Assembly: GCA_012295275.1 (NCBI GenBank)
Contig: CM022665.1
Coordinates: 17,915,150 to 17,979,149, forward strand
Origin: Chrysomallon squamiferum
Lineage: Eukaryota > Mollusca > Gastropoda > Neomphalida > Peltospiridae
Reading direction: 5' to 3'
DNA length: 64,000 nt
In this document: piece by piece, positions 58,383 to 64,000 of the stretch
Layout of the letters: each line of letters begins with the position of its first letter
Position numbering within the stretch: the stretch's first letter is position 1
The notes under the pieces: model-generated
What the model saw: only the letters and a program-made list of their open reading frames with translations
Databases searched by the model: none
What the model was told of the DNA's origin: nothing
Program-made: the position numbers and the translations under genes

Positions 58383-59320
58383 ATATATATATATAATTTT
58401 TTTTTTTGAACACCTGTCTTCATGGCTAAATCATTATCCTTATTAACCCTTTCACCCCTGATTCCAGTCATGTGACTGACAAGTTATATATATAAATGGC
58501 CAAATTTTCACCAAATTCTTCACGGTCAGTTTAATTAGGTGATAATGATGTCGAAAATCATTGAAATTAAAATAACTATAACATAATTAAGTCCACACTG
58601 AAGAAGAAACCAGACATTTGAGCATGGCGGGTTGGAGAAAGAGAAAGGAAATTAGTCAGTGACAGATAACTAGGAGAGATTTATAAATGTATTTAATTAA
58701 GAGATTGTGTGAAATATTTTGTATTCAAGCATAAAAGTGTCAGTCTTTGAATACCTAATTATTTTTAAAATAAATATAGCAAAAAATTTTTTTTTTTTTT
58801 TTTTTAAATTAACAATAAAATATATAAATAAATAAATAAATAAATAAAAAATGTTGATAATGCACATTTGTTTTCTAAATGTTGATGTTTTCTGATATTT
58901 TGAAAAACATTTATTCATTTGTTCTTTTATTTTTACATTCATTCTTTAATTTTAGTTTTCATTTGTTAGTTCATTTTTTCATTGAATCAATCGTTATTCA
59001 CACTGTCATGAATTCATTAGCATTTATGTGTTTGTCTATGTGTATGTATGTATATATACACACCAAAATAAAAATCAGTTTAATTACCTTGTAGATATGA
59101 ATACACACACATCAACATACGCTGATATAAATGTACATACATATACACACACAAACAAAATATACATAGCTTATATTTCAGTTATTTACATAGATGTGTT
59201 TTAAACAATATTTTCATTTTTACAATGTTTATTTAAACTGGAATCTAATTCATAATATATGAATTATATTTTACACATTTATTAAGTTTTAACTTTCTTG
59301 TTTATTGAATTTATTATTCT
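58383..59320. other. AT-rich DNA with (AAAT)n; no gene
   Basis: Poly-T near 58,788-58,805 and (AAAT)n at about 58,822-58,848. CTTCATGGCTAAATCATTAT near 58,420 is weakly tRNA-like. No gene is supported. Confidence 0.5.
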
Positions 59321-59340
59321 TTTCATCATCATCATTGTTG

Positions 59341-59404
<64 letters not shown>

Positions 59405-59432
59405 CATCATCATCATTATCATTACTGCTACT
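59321..59432. repeat. (TCA)n / (ATT)n microsatellite
   Basis: (TCA)n at about 59,340-59,376, (ATT)n to 59,403, then (TCA)n again. Runs of Ser, Asp or Asn in the open frames are by-products. Confidence 0.95.
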
Positions 59433-60630
59433 ACAACAGGTTTTTTTTAAATTAATATTTATATATTGTACTTGTTTAACTTGCTTCCAATCAAACATGT
59501 TAACAGTGATAAAAGTGTTTGTAAAGGGAGTTAATTCTTTATTTATGCATTTGGTGTAAATGAAACCACTGTTTGAGTTTTCATATCTAATGCCATAAAT
59601 CAGAAGTAACATTCTGGAGGATAGTACACTTAACAAAAAATAAAAAATTAATAATTAATTAATTAATGATGGCTGTATTTATAAACAGAATAATTTGTCT
59701 GGAACACAGTACAATTGAAGTGGATTAATATAAATTGTAATGAGACTTTATGTTAATATTTTCATAATAAAAACAAAACAATAGCAAGAAATGCTAATTA
59801 CTAATTAAGTCATAGAATGAAATGAAAATAATAAAATAAAATAATTATTAAATTAAATTAAAATAAATAAAAGTAGGGTAAAGTAAAATAAAATAAAGTA
59901 AATTGAAAATAAATGAAATAAAGTAAAATGAAATAAAATATATAATATATAATATTTAAAAAGAACAAAAACAATATTATGATAAAAGTCGAATTGTAAA
60001 TATTACTTAACAAAAAAAGTAAAACAAATAAAAATTCTAAACTATACCGTGGATAATTCAAAAACAGTTGTTTAGATAATAGTATATTTTTTCAGCTTTA
60101 ACTAAGTTAGTGGGATTCTATAAACACCTGCTTATGCTGATGCATTATTCATGAGATGTTTCTATTACAATATTCAAATAAGTTTATGAATATTCATATA
60201 AATACCATAATCAAGACATCAACTTCAGTAAGATTAAAGACTTGAGAACGAGATCAAACAGAAGAAGGAACCAAGTAGTCAATTAACCATGAACAGTTTT
60301 ACAGAAAATATCATCTGCCACAGTCAAATAGTGGTAACTAGAACATTGCAGCCATTGCTAAGTGATTGGTTATCATAGGCTGTGGTTCGTGTTTTACTAC
60401 TAGCGAGAAGGTTTATCTAAAATGTTTCTTATTGCTAAGTACTATTTAAATACAGTTCAGTTAACAACACATATCCTAATATACTCAGTCACTCATTTGT
60501 TAACTCATTTATTTACTCACTTCCTGATTCTCTCAAATAGAGATATTATCTACATTTACTCACATCAGCCATTCAGTTATTTATCACCTTGCCCACTGAT
60601 AAACCTCCTGTTCTGATATTCACAGTTATA
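59433..60630. other. AT-rich DNA, no gene recognised
   Basis: AAAT/TAAA low complexity at 59,815-59,955. 60,090-60,420 is somewhat more complex, without a recognisable frame. Confidence 0.5.
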
Positions 60631-60740
60631 TATATAAATTTATTTCATAGATAGATAGATACAGAATAGATATAGATACATATATATATAGATAGATATA
60701 GATGGAATTAGATACAGATATATAGATATATATGTACTAA
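60631..60740. repeat. (GATA)n degenerate microsatellite
   Basis: ATAGATAGATAGATACAGAT-type repeat. Confidence 0.9.
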
Positions 60741-60854
60741 AAAATACAAAACTTCTCAAAATGTGCATTTAAATAACATAAATACTTACATGCACATATA
60801 GTCACTCACTTGCAAACAGACACATGTACATATGCACTTACATACTCATACCAT

Positions 60855-61021
<167 letters not shown>

Positions 61022-61309
61022 TACCACTCTGTCTCACACTGACATACACTAGCTGTATATATCAGACACAAAGTGTGTAATAAAACTGATATCTGTGACT
61101 GGTCACATCTGTTTCATCTCAGACTCAGAACTGAATTTCTTCTTCTCTATCTAACATCACCTCAACATGTTCCTGATAACAACACAAACTTTACACTTCA
61201 AACTCACTTGTACACTGTTAGTATCACTTTCAGAAACAAACCATCAACTCCACAACATAGGAGATTAAAACCATTACTCCATTTCTTTTCTCTAACCTTC
61301 TTCCATACT

Positions 61310-61925
61310 AACTTGACTAATTCTATTATCAACCAACATAGTCTAACTATCTAACACAGCATAACTCATTCCTTAACACACGAATAGAACCTATTTCTTT
61401 CTATAAAACACAAAACTAATTTTATAATCCAGCAACACAACCTGATTTTTCTAACACAACATGACTAACTCATACTGGAACATATCTATGGACTGTAATT
61501 CTGTAACATACTAACACAACACTAACTAATTCTATAATACACCAACAGTCTAATTATCTAACACAACATAACTCATTCCTTAACATATCTGTAGAACCCA
61601 ATTCTCTGTCACACTGATACATTAATAACTTTCCAACATACTAACACTAGTCTAATTAATTCTCTAACATGCTAACACTGTCCCAGTTCTCTAACATACT
61701 AACACAATATAATTATCTAACACACTAGCACTAGCCTAATTTACCTTAAAACAACACTAATTATCTGAAATACTAATACTAGCCTAATTTTCTAATATAC
61801 TAGCTTAACATGAGTATCTAACATACAAACACTAACCTATTTCCCTAAAATACCAACACAACACTAATTGCTCAATATACTAACACTAGTAACGCTAGCC
61901 TAATTCTCTAACATACTTTAATTAC
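61310..61925. repeat. Degenerate ~20-28-bp tandem array
   Basis: Variants of CTAACATACTAACACTAGCC plus TAATT recur more than 20 times, e.g. near 61,503, 61,639, 61,666, 61,693, 61,720, 61,765, 61,878 and 61,909. The + strand is C/A-rich and G-poor throughout, a strong strand asymmetry. Confidence 0.85.
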
Positions 61926-61939
61926 ATAAGGTAATATAA

Positions 61940-62245
61940 GAGTTTTTCATTATTAATGATTTTTTTTGTGGGAAAAAGCAGCCTTACCCAACATTTTTGC
62001 CACTGCTTTTTCTACAAAAATAATCTATAAAACTTAAAATGATTTTAACGGTCTATCACTCTAGTGGTGAAGGTTTTTATGGGGAAGCTACAACCCTCCC
62101 CAAAATTCTGACACTGCATATTGTGTCATACATTTTCTAAGCAGAAGAGAATTTTAAACATTTGTTACTGATTATGTTGGCTTTTAAGGATAAGCCTCAA
62201 CCTACCCCTAAATTCTGACCCTGAATCTTCAACCAATCCTTTTTT
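61940..62245. repeat. Three diverged ~110-bp tandem copies
   Basis: GGGAAAAAGCAGCCTTACCC (near 61,970), GGGGAAGCTACAACCCTCCC (near 62,080) and AAGGATAAGCCTCAACCTAC (near 62,188) each precede an (A)TTCTGACACTGC-like block. The spacing is about 110 bp. Confidence 0.75.
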
Positions 62246-62489
62246 TTTTCTTCTTTTTTTTTTTTTATAAAAGATAGTTTATCAAACACTCAGAATATTA
62301 TCTTTATTATGGAGAATTTCCATTATCACCAATGAAGAGAATTATCGTAAATTGAAGAGTGTTATCATAAAGATAAATTTCATTTTTGCTGAAATGAAGA
62401 TTTTTTATCACTAGAAAGACGAACTTCATTATAAAGTAAAATTCTTTTAAAACCCTCCAAAGATGTGATATTAGTGATCTGAGTTGTAT
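62246..62489. other. AT-rich DNA, no gene seen
   Basis: T-rich run near 62,239-62,266, then unique sequence. Confidence 0.5.
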
Positions 62490-62605
62490 GTGACTTTATT
62501 TATTTATTTATATTTATATTTATGTTTATATTTATCTATTTATTTATTTATTTATTTATATTTATGTTTATATTTATATTTATTTTTATTTTTATTTTAA
62601 TTTCA
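62490..62605. repeat. (TTTA)n low complexity
   Basis: TTTATATTTA-type repeat, about 110 bp. Confidence 0.85.
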
Positions 62606-63100
62606 GAAGTAAACTTTTTTGTAAATTATAAAAATAATAATAATTACAAAAAACTACATATCTTTTATCAATAAAATGTATTAAATTTTTAAAAACAAAC
62701 TTTTTATTTAATAATTTAATTAAAATTTCTAAATATTTCTAGTAATAGTAAAAAGAAAAGAAAAGAAAAGAAAAAATCCAGTTAAAATTCTAAAAATTAC
62801 TTTTTTATTTCAAAATCTTAATTTATTTTTAAAGTTTATAATATCAGCAAAAAAAAAAAACCCAATTAAATTTATTTTTTAAAAGAACATTTTTAATTAA
62901 TAAAGTAAATAATTAAAATAATTCAAGTACAATTTTCTTATCAATGAAAATACATTAAATTTCTAAAAATAAGTTTTTGATCTTTAAAAACTGAAGTTAG
63001 TTTCTTTCTAATGTCATTTTAGTGTTTTATTAAATTAAATTTTATTATAAGATATTTCTGATAAGATATTTTTGATCTAAAATTGTTAATGCTTGCTGAA
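62606..63100. repeat. Degenerate AT-rich tandem repeat, ~90 bp
   Basis: Blocks like TTAAATTTCTAAAAATA.CTTTTT recur near 62,682, 62,724, 62,783 and 62,951, with an (AAAAG)n patch at about 62,751-62,775. Low confidence in the exact period. Confidence 0.45.
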
Positions 63101-63525
63101 AAGATCTGAGTTTCCCAAAATAAGATTCTGAGTATAAAAACAGGAAGAAGATTGAAGTGAAAATAGCAGGGAATATATTACTAGACATCAGATGTTTTAT
63201 ATTCATTCAGCTGACATTGGCAGATAACAAACCTCTCTGTAATGTTTTCAGAATTATACTATTGCCCTTTTTATATTTGTTCTTCTTTTTTAAATTTGAT
63301 ATTTGTTTTTTGTTGTGTGTGTGTGTGTGTGCGCGTGGGTGCATGTGCATGCGTGCAGGGTTTGTACTTTTTTTATTTTTTGCCTGGGATAAATAAACAA
63401 AAAAAATCTCTTTTACATATTCATAATTATAGTATTGCTGTTTGTTTATATATGTATGTGTATGTCAGTATATCTACACACTCACACACACACACATACT
63501 GTTTAGTTTTTTCTTATGGAATTCA
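63101..63525. other. AT-rich DNA with (GT)n, no gene seen
   Basis: (GT)n at about 63,313-63,332 and CA-rich sequence at 63,476-63,498. Confidence 0.6.
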
Positions 63526-63725
63526 AGATTATTAATTATTATTATTATTACTGTTATTGTTGTTGGCATTATTACTGGTACTACTGTTACTACTACTTCT
63601 ACTACTACTATTACTATTATTCTGCTACTACTTTTACTACTACTACTATTTTTATGCTTTTATTATTATTAATTTTATATTTTATCATTTTATTATTATT
63701 ATTATTGTTGTTGTTTTGTTGTTAT
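63526..63725. repeat. (ATT)/(ACT)/(GTT) trinucleotide block
   Basis: Interrupted triplets of the same style as 198-545 and 4,131-4,322. Confidence 0.9.
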
Positions 63726-64000
63726 GTAATCCATGACAAACTATATTTCAGTGGTTAAGCTTTATCCCATTCCTGTCAGGGCCACATAAACAGATGATCA
63801 AATATTTTCACCTGTCTATGGGAAGGCAAAAATATAAAACTTTCTTACTACTAAATGATGAAAATAGGTTATGTATTGGTTCCTGCCATCATTACACAAA
63901 ACTCATTTGAAATCTGATACAACAAACTCTGTGGAATGATTAAATATTTAGTTTGCTTTTTTTATTAGAAGTAATTTTATAACACTACCGAGAATTTAAT
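63726..64000. other. AT-rich DNA, no gene seen
   Basis: Unique sequence to the window end. Confidence 0.5.

Overview
The window looks like repeat-dominated eukaryotic (animal) intergenic or intronic DNA. It is very AT-rich and full of long microsatellites: (CT/GA)n, (GT/CA)n, (ATT)n, (TAG)n and (AAAT)n. It also holds degenerate tandem repeats, tRNA-like SINE fragments and one decayed non-LTR retrotransposon. There are no intact protein-coding genes, operons, rRNA or functional tRNA genes. Nearly all long open frames are microsatellites read in frame. A mollusc is my best guess, from the repeat style and from a short dispersed element near 33.2, 36.3 and 37.4 kb that resembles one I associate with molluscan genomes. 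That taxonomic call is inference from memory, not a search result.

Layout. 0-14.7 kb: AT-rich DNA with decayed minisatellites, a CpG-rich patch with a consensus-like splice donor (3.56-3.83 kb), a possible 72-bp exon (10,116-10,187), a broken reverse-transcriptase relic (10.55-11.48 kb) and copy A of a dispersed repeat (12.87-13.14 kb). 14.7-27.9 kb: the dominant structure, a head-to-tail tandem array of about 3.54-kb units. It has one older, shorter unit, two complete near-identical units and one truncated near-identical unit. Each young unit carries (TAG)n, (CT)n, (GT)n, a tRNA-like sequence, a 31-bp minisatellite and a 56-bp pyrimidine-rich minisatellite. 28-44 kb: mixed AT-rich DNA with SINE-like pieces, several non-repetitive segments and three decayed tandem arrays. 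44.4-45.8 kb: a long pyrimidine microsatellite block. 46-64 kb: more decayed arrays, copy B of the dispersed repeat lying inside one of them (52.2-52.5 kb), TTCA and TCA repeats, a 100-bp (GA)n run and a terminal group of short-unit arrays.

Nothing here can be assembled into a pathway. The main signals are structural: the recently amplified 3.5-kb macrosatellite, a chain of unrelated local tandem arrays at many ages, and a dispersed repeat flanked by microsatellites. Possible genic signals (the 72-bp exon candidate, the CpG-rich donor region and a few non-repetitive open stretches) are weak and are scored accordingly. All alignments were made by eye.
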